A DNA stretch of 64,000 bases from Hermatobates lingyangjiaoensis. Its lineage: Eukaryota; Arthropoda; Insecta; Hemiptera; Hermatobatidae. The stretch lies in NCBI GenBank assembly GCA_026182355.1, contig JAPFBL010000308.1, positions 186,001-250,000 of the forward strand, written 5' to 3'. Shown piece by piece: positions 44,832-56,219 of the stretch; position 1 is the first letter of the stretch; each line of letters begins with the position of its first letter. The notes below the pieces were generated by a model that was not told the origin of the DNA, did no database searches, and saw only the letters and a program-made list of their open reading frames with translations. A program made the position numbers and the translations under genes.

Positions 44832-44952
44832 CATAGTAAGGTTGAGTGTTCAATGAGCCATAGGACACTTCTATCACGTAGTCATTAACCAATCAAAAGT
44901 CATAGTGTCCTATGACTGTTGAACACTCAACATCACCTTACTGAGGTAGATG

Positions 44953-44998
44953 TGACCTGAAGATGAATAATAAGTGTTCGAAACGTGTCGACTTTTGT
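44953..44998 (+). ncRNA. Inverted hammerhead motif closing the array
   Basis: CTGAAGA (44957-44963), weak helix II GAA...TTC, GAAACGTGTCGAC. Opposite orientation to the array; helix II has decayed. Confidence 0.45.
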
Positions 44999-45199
44999 AT
45001 AAAATCTTTCCGTGGAGACTTAGTATTACACATGAGTTTAATCGCTCGTGTCTGATCATGAATGAATAATGAGTAATATAATACCAAACAATAATCAGTT
45101 GCATAGCTAGTGAGTGGTCCCACTGATAAAGTAATAAAGATCACTAATTCAACTTTCATAACATTTTTTGAAATAATGACTTTTGAAATAAAAAGGGTA

Positions 45200-45300
45200 C
45201 TCTTGTAAGATAAAATATGTCTCCACATAGAAATATGTTATAAAAACAATGAGCTTTTAACACATAGAGTTCTTATTCAGGTTACATCTAGAAAAAAACT
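45200..45300 (-). mobile_element. Family A fragment, degenerate
   Basis: Landmarks gtctccacat and gttcttattcaggttacatct without an intact core. Confidence 0.5.
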
Positions 45301-45332
45301 ACCGAAGAGTCTTAGAATTAATAAATAAATAT

Positions 45333-46960
45333 AAAAAATCTGGATTGACCTGCAGTTAACTTTAATATAAGTTAATATCATATCAAAGTTCTTGGGTTTA
45401 TAATGTTTCAATTAGATATAAAATAAATGTCCATATGGGTTTATAATGTTTCAATTAGATATAAAATAAATTTCCATATGGGTTTATAATGTTTCAATTA
45501 GATATAAAATAAATGTCCATATGGGAGATGCTTATTAGTATATCATTCCTGGAGACCGTACAGATAGTGATTGAACCAGTTATTAATATATATATATACG
45601 CTTATTTTGGTATATCACACAAATAAATCATATAATATCATTAGTATTACCACAGGTGTAATAACATTTTCTAAAGCAACAAAAATATCATGTTACAAAA
45701 CAATCTCGTATAGGAGAACATGGCTTTTGTTTCCATAGCCAGGGATAACATAAATGTCCATTGGGAACATTACATGGCCAGTGTAACATGGCACACTGAT
45801 AAAGTAATGAAGGTCACTAATTCAAATTTCTGTTACATTTAATCATGTTTGTCTGAGCTCCTTCTACATTGAATAATAAAGTCAAAGTGTTCCCTTTAGG
45901 AATTTTGCTTGAAAAATATCAGAAACATATAAGAAAAAAAATTCAATGTTATCAACTCACCGAAAAATTAGATTAAAATTAGTATCCATCTTGTAATAAA
46001 GAACAGAAGAAAATTGACATCCGATATTAAGTTTCGTGCAAGGGTGAAACATATAGATTGATTAAAGCATTTTGTTTGAGAATTCCATCCTACTATGGAA
46101 GCACAGAAATTATATATTTAATAGGCGTAGATTTTATAAATGTAAAATTTTATTCTTTTTATATCATATATTAAGCCATTAAATAGTTTGAAATTATTTC
46201 ATTAAACCTCTAAACATCAATTTTGTTTTAATCAATTTTATTTTATTCTGTTAAAAAATGTCTAAGTCAATATAAACAATGTAAACAAATGTAAACAAAT
46301 CTGTCAAGTATAGTGGTCCATTAATCCAAGATGAATATTCAGTTTTTATAGCGTTATTACTCTTTGGGTATATTACAATTTTATGAATATTTTTTTTTAC
46401 TAAATTGCTAATTTTAATGCCCAATTTCATTGTTTTTTAATAAGCTATTTAGAGTCAAAAAAAAATTTTCTGAAAATATAAAATTAACCTTAACGTCCTT
46501 TTCGTTCAAGTAATTTTTAAAACATTTACGTCAACTCATTTCCAACATAATGATGTATTTTTAGGTATAGCTTCTTTTTGATTCAAACTAAATGGCTTCT
46601 ATCGTCCTCAAAATGTTTCAGATTGAATGATACGTCAACATTTTTAAATTTTATTGAAAAAAAAATATATATTTTCATATGTTTTAAAAATGTGAGGTTT
46701 TTTTTCAATGATTGCTTGTGTAGCCTCAAAAATATATTTCAAAACTCTAGAATTCGTAGTTTAGGAGAAAAAAATATCTAAAGACACATTTTGACAAAAA
46801 AAATCTCTTTCCCATCATGCATAATTGCTCCATCATGAATAAGAGTTTCATTTACACCATGAGACCAATTTTTTTTTTGTAAATTATTAATTTGATGCTT
46901 CAAATTTCTGGACATAGCGTGTACACAAGCTTTTGGATACACACACCCACAAAAATATCT
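45333..46960 (+). mobile_element. 1.6-kb interspersed repeat, copy 2
   Basis: Homologous to the complement of 16640-18104 (shared blocks near 46265-46400 and 46610-46900). Ends in an ACACACCCAC tract at 46940-46955 and is followed at once by the start of a third copy. Confidence 0.7.
45394..45526. repeat. 43-bp tandem repeat, three units
   Basis: gggtttataatgtttcaatt starts at 45394, 45437 and 45480, inside copy 2 of the 1.6-kb repeat; copy 1 has a single unit. Confidence 0.95.
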
Positions 46961-46970
46961 TTAGAAATAT

Positions 46971-47100
46971 AAAAAATCTGGATTGGCTTGCACTTAACTT
47001 TACTATAAGTATATTTCATATCAAAATTCTTTGGTATATAATGTTTCATTTAGACATAAAATAAATGTCTAAATTATTTGATAATAATCAAATCACTTCA
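46971..47100 (+). mobile_element. 1.6-kb interspersed repeat, copy 3 (start only)
   Basis: aaaaaatctggattgg...cttaactttactataagta as at 45333. Truncated after about 130 bp. Confidence 0.7.
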
Positions 47101-50100
47101 CTATTAAACTGTCTAACTGTGAAGCAATGGACTGGAGTATCAACATTTAAATTAGTCAATTCATGTTTTACCAACATTCAATAGAAAGGTCATTTCATAC
47201 TTTAATGATAAGAATGAAATGTGTCATTACTGAGTTGTTCATTTGGTTAGGTTATAAATGCTCTTATCAGTAATCATCTTCAGAAAACAAAGTAACATAA
47301 TATTGTGAATCAAGGGTCAAATGATTTCTTAATTTTGTCAAAAAAATAAACCTTCACTTGAATATTAATAAACTTTCAGTTCATAATAATATTTCTCTAA
47401 ATTAACTAATATTTAAGCATTTTTGCTTTATTATTAGTTAATTTTTCCTTTAACTAATATTTAAGTTTAGTTAGAATCACAGGTATTTTAGTTACCAAAA
47501 TCAAATAAACAATTTGTCTATCTTTGAGGTTGATAGCACACTAGCAACTCTATACATATATATTGTTTACATATATTTTCTTTTAAAAAAAAAATTGTAA
47601 TGTTAACTTCATAAAACATTTCAGTCAAATTTGTTAAACCTATAACATCACTTTATTGAATGATATTTAAGCAAGACCTTACAAGTAATATAAAGAAGTA
47701 GAATAACTATTAAAGTTTTAATAACTTTTGAAATATGAAAATGTTTTTCATTTGTGTTATTTCAATTTTACGATTGAAATACGTTGCATAGTTGTATTAA
47801 GAACTATAAATTACAATATAGAAATAAACAGAAGTTTCAAAACCTGTACAACTTTGAAGGAATTTATTCCAATTATTTATTTGATTATGTTATGTTTTAA
47901 TATTTGTATTAATTCATTCTTAATACTGTAAAAGAATTTATACTTATTCTTTCTGATGTTGAAATATCACTGTTATTAATTATTAAGAGAATTCAAGAAT
48001 TATTAACACTTATAACAACGAATTCTTGAAACATACTTGTATATTTTCAAGGTATAACAAAAAAAATTAATAAAATTAACTGTTATAAATGCTTATTACA
48101 ACTTAGTGAATGGTTGTAACCTAAAAAATTTTCAATTTGGATATTAATTGCTGTTAAAACTCAAACAATCTACTCTTTCAACCATTCTAAAATAAATTAT
48201 TACACTTAAAAGTATCTTTCTAAACAAAATAATTTTTAAATTCAATCATTACAGTTATTTCTTCCACATTGTAGAACTTTAATCATATACAGAATCAATA
48301 AAACTCAACACAACTAAACAAAAACCTGAGAAAACTGAGAAATTAAAAAAATGAAATGTGAACAATTGTAATTTATTTTATCTAATTGAAAATAAAATAC
48401 TAAATAAAAATACTCTGAATACTAAAAGATTCACAGAGAAATTTCCTTAAAAAACTAAATAAATTTGATTGAAACAATGATATAGATATCATTCTTAAAA
48501 ATGTAACATTTCTTGAGTCAGAATTATAAAGTACCAATATAGAAATAAACTGAAGGTCAAAAAAGTGTACCAAGTATTTATTTAATTATACTAAGTTTGA
48601 ATATTTGTATTAATTCATTTTAAATTAGTACTTTAAAGCAATTTTCTTATTCTCAAGGAAATATAAATATCATTGTTATTAATTACTCCTAATAAAATAA
48701 TTCAGTAATTATTGGTGCTAACTTCATGAAATGTTTAATATTGAGTAAACTAAATAAAGATTTTTAAAATAAATTGAAATCACTGAATGAATCTGAAAGC
48801 TTTATTAAGTGTTGTAATAAGTATAATTAATTTGAACTGGGAACAACCTTTAATGGTTTTAATTTACAAGAATTTTACCAATGCAACAAGTGTTTTATTC
48901 AATCGAGTTATCTTATTGTTCTTATTTTCTTTATTATACAAACGCCACCAAATAAAGGTATATTATATAGTAGAGTTTGAATTGTATATTCAACATACTG
49001 TTAGTTTTAAATTTATAGTTTTCATTCTAAATCAACTCTGAGTTTATATTATTATTTTAGTGAACACAAATGTTTTAAGCACAGCCAATGCAACAAATTT
49101 TGATAAATTTAATTAAACTTTGTATAAATTTAAAATTAAGTTCGACTTAAATATTTTCCAATATGATATTTAACTTTTATCATAAATATATCATGTGTGC
49201 TTTATATTTTCTTGACATATTTTATTTAAAATATTCTTTTTAAACTTAAAGAAAGAATAATATATTTAAAACGTTGATATAAATAAATTATAATTGAAAA
49301 GAAAAAGAATAGTTTAACCATAACGTTAACCTATATTCCAAGCAGCCATATTGTTGGAAGTTAATCAATTGTTAAAGTACATACAGAGCTTATTTTTTCA
49401 TTTTTTATTAATATTAAAAAAATTAAACAACAATAATAAATGCATGAATAACTGAGAACAGTTTCTTACTTACTATTTGAAGTGATTTTGAAGGCTATAA
49501 TTTCTTTGAGAGATTAATTCTTCAAATTTTCAAGGAATAATTAAAACACTACCGGCACCTGATTTAAGACTGAGATTAATGGAGGTCCAATGATTTGCAT
49601 GTGACGTCACTCATAGCAATGCCATCTAAACTATTTCCTATACAGTGTTACCTACTTGTTTTTAAAGAAATATTTAATAAGGTCTCTTGAAAAAATTAAG
49701 ATGTGGCCTGATGTGTGAGTTGAACTCAACTTTCACTCTAAGTATAAATAATTCAAATTGGTTTATAAAATAATGATTTTCGACCTCTTAAAAAACCTTT
49801 CTCATTCAATCTTAAGTCAACTTTTTTTGCATTTTATTAAAAATTAAATAATTACTAAATTATTAATGTTCTAAAAATTTGAACATTTCTTTCAATCATT
49901 CCTTCTCTGATTAAATCAATAATGTGTACTTTATATCGTTGTCTTAAAAAGTCTTATATGTTTATCCAATAGAGTCACGTCTGAAATCATTGCATCTTTT
50001 TCTCAAAAACTCATTTTAATTGATTATTATTTATTAAATATAATTATTTAAAAATTTCAGTCAGGAAGAACTTAATTAATTAAGTAAAGAAATAAATTAC

Positions 50101-50254
50101 AAAATTCATAATGCTTAATATATTGATATTTATATTCTGGAAATAAACATTTCCTGCAAACATGAAATGTACCATAATGCATGATTGTTGCTAAACAGTA
50201 AGGTTCTTCTATATTATGCGGCCTAATTTAGTGTAAAATATTAATTTAATCCAT
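47101..50254. other. Long AT-rich interval with a diverged direct repeat
   Basis: No gene. 47815-48020 and 48535-48730 are diverged direct copies (shared tatagaaataaac, tttgtattaattcatt, cattgttattaatta), offset about 720 bp. A frame of 84 codons at 48787 has no recognised domain. Confidence 0.55.
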
Positions 50255-50435
50255 CAAAGATTATGGACCGTAGAGTGTACACAACCTTTTGAATATATAC
50301 CCACCCACCCATACACACATACACACATCCATCGAAAAATCGTCATAAACGACTTTGGGAACCTCAAGACATTGAAATACGTCTTTTTTTTCATGATCAC
50401 TATGATTTACTTAAACAAAATGACAAAATTAAAGC
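50255..50435 (+). mobile_element. 1.6-kb repeat, end fragment
   Basis: gtgtacacaacc, CCCA/CA tract, cgtcataaacgacttt and catgatcactatgattt match the end of copy 1. Confidence 0.65.
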
Positions 50436-50734
50436 GTTCATTTATTTCTGAGATTTCTAGATGCCAGGAAGAATCCGAAGACATTCGAAGACACACACAC
50501 ATACACACACGCACACACACACATAGAAAATTTTAATGTTGTGAAAGCTGAAAATGTAGGCTATGTAAAATATAATTTAAATTTACAACTTTATAAAATA
50601 AATTTAGAATTAAGCACGTAAAACTCTATAGCCATAAGAAGAAAATTGCATGTAGTACATTTTGTGGAACATGTTGTTATTTAAATAAATTCCCTATGGC
50701 AGGGGTACTGCCCGTGGGGGAAAAAACCATACAC

Positions 50735-51170
<436 letters not shown>

Positions 51171-51195
<25 letters not shown>

Positions 51196-51294
51196 TACAC
51201 TCTCTCACACACACACACACGCACACACTCACACATACACACACACGCACACCCACGCACACATACACACATACACGCACACATACATACCTAC

Positions 51295-51332
<38 letters not shown>
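51171..51332. repeat. (CA)n imperfect microsatellite
   Basis: CA/CG/TA-interrupted tract between the two duplicates; reads as His-Thr or Cys-Val frames. Confidence 0.95.
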
Positions 51333-51339
<7 letters not shown>

Positions 51340-51534
51340 TCATCAACATCAACAAAACTTCATAAAACGACTTTTCTAAACTCAAACATGTAATTCGGAT
51401 AAAACCTGGATATCGAATGTTTTCACGATCACTATACTTTACTGAAGTATAAAGTAAAAAGTGATATAGAGAGCGAAATAATTACGTATTAAATATTGCG
51501 TTGAATAATAAGGAGAAGGGAAGGCGTATAAGTG
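51333..51534 (+). mobile_element. 1.6-kb repeat, end fragment (duplicate 2)
   Basis: Near-identical to 50969-51170; together with their CA tracts they form a tandem duplication of about 365 bp. Confidence 0.8.
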
Positions 51535-51769
51535 GGAGGAAAGAAGAAGGGTGCTAGAGATACATGTGCGCCATTATTCTATGTAACTGCAATACATCCC
51601 AAATGTATCCATAAATATCCTGTTTATCTGTAATACATTACATGTTTTTCAAACACTCTCCACCTACACTGTCACCCTTACCAAACAACCCACACACACA
51701 AACACACATAATGTTCAGTTCTCTTAGTCCAACACAACAGTTGGAATGAAGTAATTTTCAACTCCTTAT

Positions 51770-51776
51770 GCCTTTC

Positions 51777-51810
<34 letters not shown>

Positions 51811-51950
51811 ATAAAGATTTTGCATAAACACGTGAAATAACAATCAATGATCAAACCACTGCTTGTTACGGTTGAAAGATCTAGTCTTGTTTTCCCATTT
51901 TCTTATTGTGGTTTGATCATTGATATATATATATATATATATATATATAG
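51770..51950. mobile_element. Truncated family D foldback between TA tracts
   Basis: TA at 51778-51815; gtgaaataacaatcaatgatc left end; right arm tgttacggttgaaagatct lacking the CTGACGA half; TA at 51925-51948. No ribozyme. Confidence 0.8.
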
Positions 51951-51954
51951 AAAA

Positions 51955-52840
51955 TTGTCACAACAACACGTGATATAAATATTCAGGTAACTCACCACAA
52001 ATTAAAGAAGATAGTCGCGAGCACGTTGCCAATGGGCTAACCAAGTCCCTATCAATCGGTCATGATTTCTAGTTTCTCTGTTTTCAGTTTTTTTTTTTAA
52101 AGTAATGCACCCAGAAAATCGTAAAGTATTTTGGTATCAACATTCATTAATGCAGCAATATTACTATACATTTCTTTTATCTTTTACACTTTTGTCAGAA
52201 GAGACATTTAAAAACTGCTCTCTTCAATGCTCTTCAAGATCATATTAGAAACATCTGTTTAGTTTATTAGTTTAATTGACTAATAATAATAAAATAATTA
52301 ATTTAATTATTAGTTTATTAGTTTAATGGAGTACGATTTATTTAACAATTAAAAAAAATAACAAAAACGCAAATTCTGATAATGTAACACTTTCTTAAAT
52401 TGTGCAAGAATTAATTTTTTTGCACAAAAACTTGACTGGCAAAATTTTCAAAAAAATGAGGTCTTCTACTTTAAATTGGATGTCGTTTCTGTAATACGTT
52501 CTAACGCAGTAACAGCAAACCACCTGATTTTGAGATTTAAAGATGTGACTCTCTCATTAGTTTTATAACTATAAGATTATTATCTTAAGTAGGATTAGAA
52601 CAAGTTGACAATTTTACATTCCTATCAATATCAAGAAGGGCCAATGTCTGTTCTTTGTGGGACTACCACTGCAATCTAACATATACCTAAGAATGAAGAG
52701 TACACATTAATATAGTTGTTGTTTGCTGACATTAATAAATATTTTGAAGAAAACGAAAGTCATGTATGACTGAAGAAAGGTGAATAATGTGAACTACAAA
52801 TGTGAGTGTAAGAATAATTCCACAACAAAATACTGTTATA
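51955..52840. other. AT-rich interval, no gene seen
   Basis: Nothing recognised. Confidence 0.5.
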
Positions 52841-52844
52841 TCAA

Positions 52845-53304
52845 ACATTACTGCGACCTATCTGGACTTACGGACTTGAAGTATGTACCATTCCATCATT
52901 TATAAAATACAATCACTACAATCAAAAATCCTCCGTACTATCAATAATGCACCTTATTATGTCACAAACCACACTCTTCATAGGGACCTAAAGATTGCTT
53001 TTATACATAACTTATCCACTGATCGTTACAAGTCGTTTCATACGAAACTTTCCTCTCACCCAAATCCACTCGTACAAAACCTTCCTCACCTTCCCAGAAT
53101 CCCCCAAAACGACTTAAGAGAAGATGGCAGTGGGATCTACTGCCATGATGATCCACAATCAAGAAACAAAGTGAAAAGTTGAACCAGTGGGTTTCATTCT
53201 TTGCTCATGTTTGTCAAAGTTATTTGTATTGCTCATACTACATATGCTTGTTACGCATCATATGCATAGTTGTGTATTCAAATAAATATGTTAAAAAAAA
53301 AGAA
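52845..53304 (+). pseudogene. jockey-clade LINE reverse transcriptase C-terminus, with poly-A
   Basis: Frame from about 52883: IQSLQSKILRTINNAPYYVT, NHTLHRDLKIAFIHNLSTDR, YKSFHTKLSSHPNPLVQNLP, ending in a stop at 53182. IQxxQxKxLRTIxNAPWYVxNxTLHxDL and HPNPL are hallmarks of the end of jockey-type reverse transcriptase proteins. Upstream (52850-52880) a shifted piece reads WTYGLEV. The 3' untranslated part ends with a run of A at 53292-53301. A 5'-truncated insertion; the catalytic domain is missing. Confidence 0.88.
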
Positions 53305-53374
53305 TAATTCTAGAATGAAATTGAATAAAATTCTTTCTACAGTTACTAAAAGAGTCAACACCAACGTAGTACAA

Positions 53375-53600
53375 TCAGCTACTATGTGGTATTTACTCAC
53401 TGTAGGATAAAAAGCTAATGAAATGGTCTCTACATATAACAATTTAATTTGACTGTGAGTTGTACCATAGACACTCACCCTTAGTTAATGTGTGAAGAAG
53501 AACACTACGTTTTCAAAACGCGTTGTTTATACGATTAAATTTTTGTATGTGGAGACCATTTCATTAGCTTTTTCTCCCACAAAGAGTCAACTGTCTGAAA
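53375..53600. mobile_element. Family A inverted pair, degenerate
   Basis: Left arm leftward (gtaggataaaaagctaatg), right arm rightward with GTGAAGA...TTTTCAAAACGCGTTG: core C and GAAA both mutated. Followed by a run of C near 53604. Confidence 0.7.
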
Positions 53601-53619
53601 GACCCCCCCCCCCCCCCAA

Positions 53620-54525
53620 ACTCCCTGAACATCGGATTTGAGTTTCCTCTTATATGTATGTATGTTTATGTTCAATCTAGACAATAATTACAGTCTTCCA
53701 GCGCTTATAAAAAAAAAAATCAGAAAAAATAAAGGTCAAAATCATTGAGTGTGTTGTTGACGCTAGCTCTTGATATCTGCCCTAGGCAATTTGTCCTTGA
53801 GTCAGCCAACAAAGCCGTGGCTGCATCACTCTCACGAGTCCTTCGTCTCGATTACCACTCGACCCCTTCATTCTTCCAACCCCTGGGCTGATGTTTCTTA
53901 AGAGTCAACTAGCCCTTACTGTTCTATCCCATTTAGGCCATTATTATTAATTTAATATTTATTTTTTTTTTATTAAATACATTATTTGAAATGTTTCAAA
54001 AATATTGACCACTTTTAGAAGTCATAACATAACTGTATATACAAATCAAAACATAATAAGTACATTAACATATAAAGTATTGTATAAACTCACTCCTCAA
54101 ACACTATCTCCGCTCAACCTTTCCATCAACAGGCTTATCGTAGTTACGAAAACTAAATTACGACTAAATTACTTACGATTTACGAAAACTAAATGGAAAT
54201 ATTTTCAATATTGCTATTATGATTATGATTATGATTCATCCTGTCCCCTCTCCTTTTACATACCGTTCCATAGCTATCTAACTCCTGACGAATCAATGCT
54301 ATATTTGTGATTTTATCATAAATATGTATTGTACTTCAAATTTTAGTGTGATGACAAAATTGAGGTACTCAGAAACGCATTCACATAGAAGAGACATCGT
54401 CAGAGCTAGCACAGAGATGATTGCGGAAATTTCATCATTGAATTTAGCCAGCAATTGATTTCTTTTATGATGAAGATACCTAACTGATTGTAAAGTAAAA
54501 CAGGTTAAGGCATGAAAATTTAAAT
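53620..54525. other. Interval without recognised gene
   Basis: 54170-54310 (ctaaatggaaatattttcaa to caatgct) is repeated at 55030-55145, so part of this is a repeat. The 101-codon frame at 54005 has no recognised domain. Confidence 0.5.
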
Positions 54526-54696
54526 TTTATTAAAATGGAATTTCGAAAATATTTCCTATTTTAAATTCACCAAAGAGGTTCTTGAACATTTTGGTCATAA
54601 AATTTTATATAATATATAAATTTATATAAAAAGATTTCACATAAACACGTGAAATAACAATCAATGATCAAACCACAATAATAAATGGGAAAACAA

Positions 54697-54739
54697 GACT
54701 AAGATCTTTCAACCGTAACAAGCGGTCTTCGTCAGAGTC
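54697..54739 (-). ncRNA. Hammerhead ribozyme motif, family D, intact
   Basis: All elements as in 15824-15866 on the minus strand: GACT/AGTC, CTGACGA, ACCG/CGGT, GAAA, GATCTT. Confidence 0.86.
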
Positions 54740-54770
54740 AAAAACCCAAAACCCTGTCAGTTGGGTTTTT

Positions 54771-54813
54771 GACTCTGACGAAGACCGCTTGTTACGGTTG
54801 AAAGATCTTAGTC
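54771..54813 (+). ncRNA. Hammerhead ribozyme motif, family D, intact
   Basis: Mirror of the previous entry, identical in core and helices. Confidence 0.87.
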
Positions 54814-55478
54814 TTGTTTTCCCATTTATTATTATGGTTTGATCATTGATAAATTTATTTATAATTTATATTTAATAATATATATTTATATAAAGATTTA
54901 TGACCAAAAATCCCCAAGAACCCCTTTGGTGAATTTGAAATATTAGTGGTCGAGAAGCTATATCAATATTTCCTATTTTAGTTTGTATGTACTATTCATT
55001 TGTACGAGAATACTATGCCACGAGAATATTAAACTAAATGGAAATATTTTCAATATTGCTATTATGATTATGATCCATCCTGCCCCCTCTCCTTTTACAT
55101 ACCGTTCCATAGCTATCTAACTCCTGACGAATCAATGCTGTATTTGTGAATATAGCATTAATTAATTGCGAATACAGTACTAACCTGTGTATAACCACGG
55201 TATTTATATAGGAATATTATTTCTCTTGTTTCAATTATATTCCAAAGGCCAGATATCTGTGCTTAGAAGGATCTGATAGTTGGTAATAATAATGGATGAC
55301 TAGGTGATATTTGATGAAGAAGTTTGATGTTTGAATCTGTTTTCCTTTTTATCCATTCTTCTGCATTTTCTGCATTCATTCTGCATTCTTATGATATCTG
55401 ATGTGTGTTCTGCAAAAGAGAAAATTTGTTTGGTACAAGCTTTCTCTTATCAGTCCACTACCTTATTCTTGAATATTC

Positions 55479-56215
55479 CCTTAGTGCTGAAAAAATGAAG
55501 CAACTCTCTGGAAGCTTTGGAAATTTTCATTTTATAGATCTGTTGGTCAACTCGGTTAGTTTTAAGCCTTTCAGTTCGTTCTAAAAGTTTAAAAGGTACC
55601 GGTGATAGTGGACTAAGAGACTTATTCCATTGTTCCTGACAGTCAATGAAATAAGGGTACCATGAAATAAGTTCATGGGTACCATGAACCTGTACCCAGC
55701 CGAAAATGAACTTAATTTTACTGCCTATGCATCCATCAGTATACCAGACGAAAGCTTCTTGCCTGAAATCAGAAAGCTTTCAATCGAAGTGATCATTTGT
55801 CAGGGATCCCAATTTTTTGAAATTTATTAAACCTGATGTTAACAATTTATTATTGTCTAGTAGTTAATTCTTTTTAGTAAATGAATGAAAATATCTTCAT
55901 TTGCTTTTATTAGCCTGCAGATATATATTCAGTAACTGCATATTGTAAATGAAGAAGAAGTTCTAATCGTAATACATTATTCTATTCACTCATTGTGTGG
56001 TACAAAAAGCTTTGTCATTGACTTGAAAAAAGATGTTAATAGAAATATTCTCTTGACTGTCAGGAACAATGGAATAAGTCTCTTAGTCCAGTATCACCGG
56101 TATCTTTTGAACTTTTAGAACGAACTGAAAGGCTTAAAACTAACCGAGTTGACCAACAGATCTATAAAATGAAAATTTCCAAAGCTTCCAGAGAGTTGCT
56201 TCATTTTTTCAGCAC
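55479..56215. repeat. Inverted repeat, ~165-bp arms, ~400-bp spacer
   Basis: Left arm 55479-55655 (gtgctgaaaaaatgaagcaa to ttgttcctgacagtcaatga) and right arm 56056-56215 (its complement). The right arm has an open plus frame including QQIYKMKISKASRELLHFF; no family recognised. No ribozyme. Confidence 0.85.
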
Positions 56216-56219
56216 TAAG

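Larger units (their letters stand above)
43440..44850 (-). repeat. Tandem array of ~145-bp units each with a hammerhead motif
   Basis: GAAA landmarks at 43473, 43617, 44076, 44243, 44386, 44532, 44658 and 44801: spacings mostly 126-167 bp, with one 459-bp gap filled by other sequence (43680-43985). Each unit also carries ggttgagtgttcaaaaccg and gaatgaaggaatgaaacacc. Eight ribozyme positions share one orientation. Confidence 0.92.
54530..54985. repeat. Long palindrome including a family D foldback
   Basis: Beyond the family D arms (54630-54850) and the TA-rich parts, the outer flanks are also inverted: attcaccaaagaggttctt near 54567 pairs with aagaacccctttggtgaat near 54920. Confidence 0.85.

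Noticed and set aside
43440..44850. CRISPR-like array
   Set aside because: The repeats are near-identical throughout, without unique spacers between short direct repeats, in a eukaryotic context.
48787..49041. 84-codon hydrophobic frame as a membrane protein gene
   Set aside because: AT-rich DNA readily gives Ile/Leu/Phe-rich frames; no start context, homologue or neighbour supports it.
54005..54310. 101-codon frame as a gene
   Set aside because: Its second half is a repeat also found at 55030-55145 and the protein has no recognisable features.
54335..54375. Hammerhead-like GTGATGA...TGAG-GTA-CTCA-GAAAC
   Set aside because: The hairpin is good, but the first core base is wrong and six unpaired bases separate core and hairpin.
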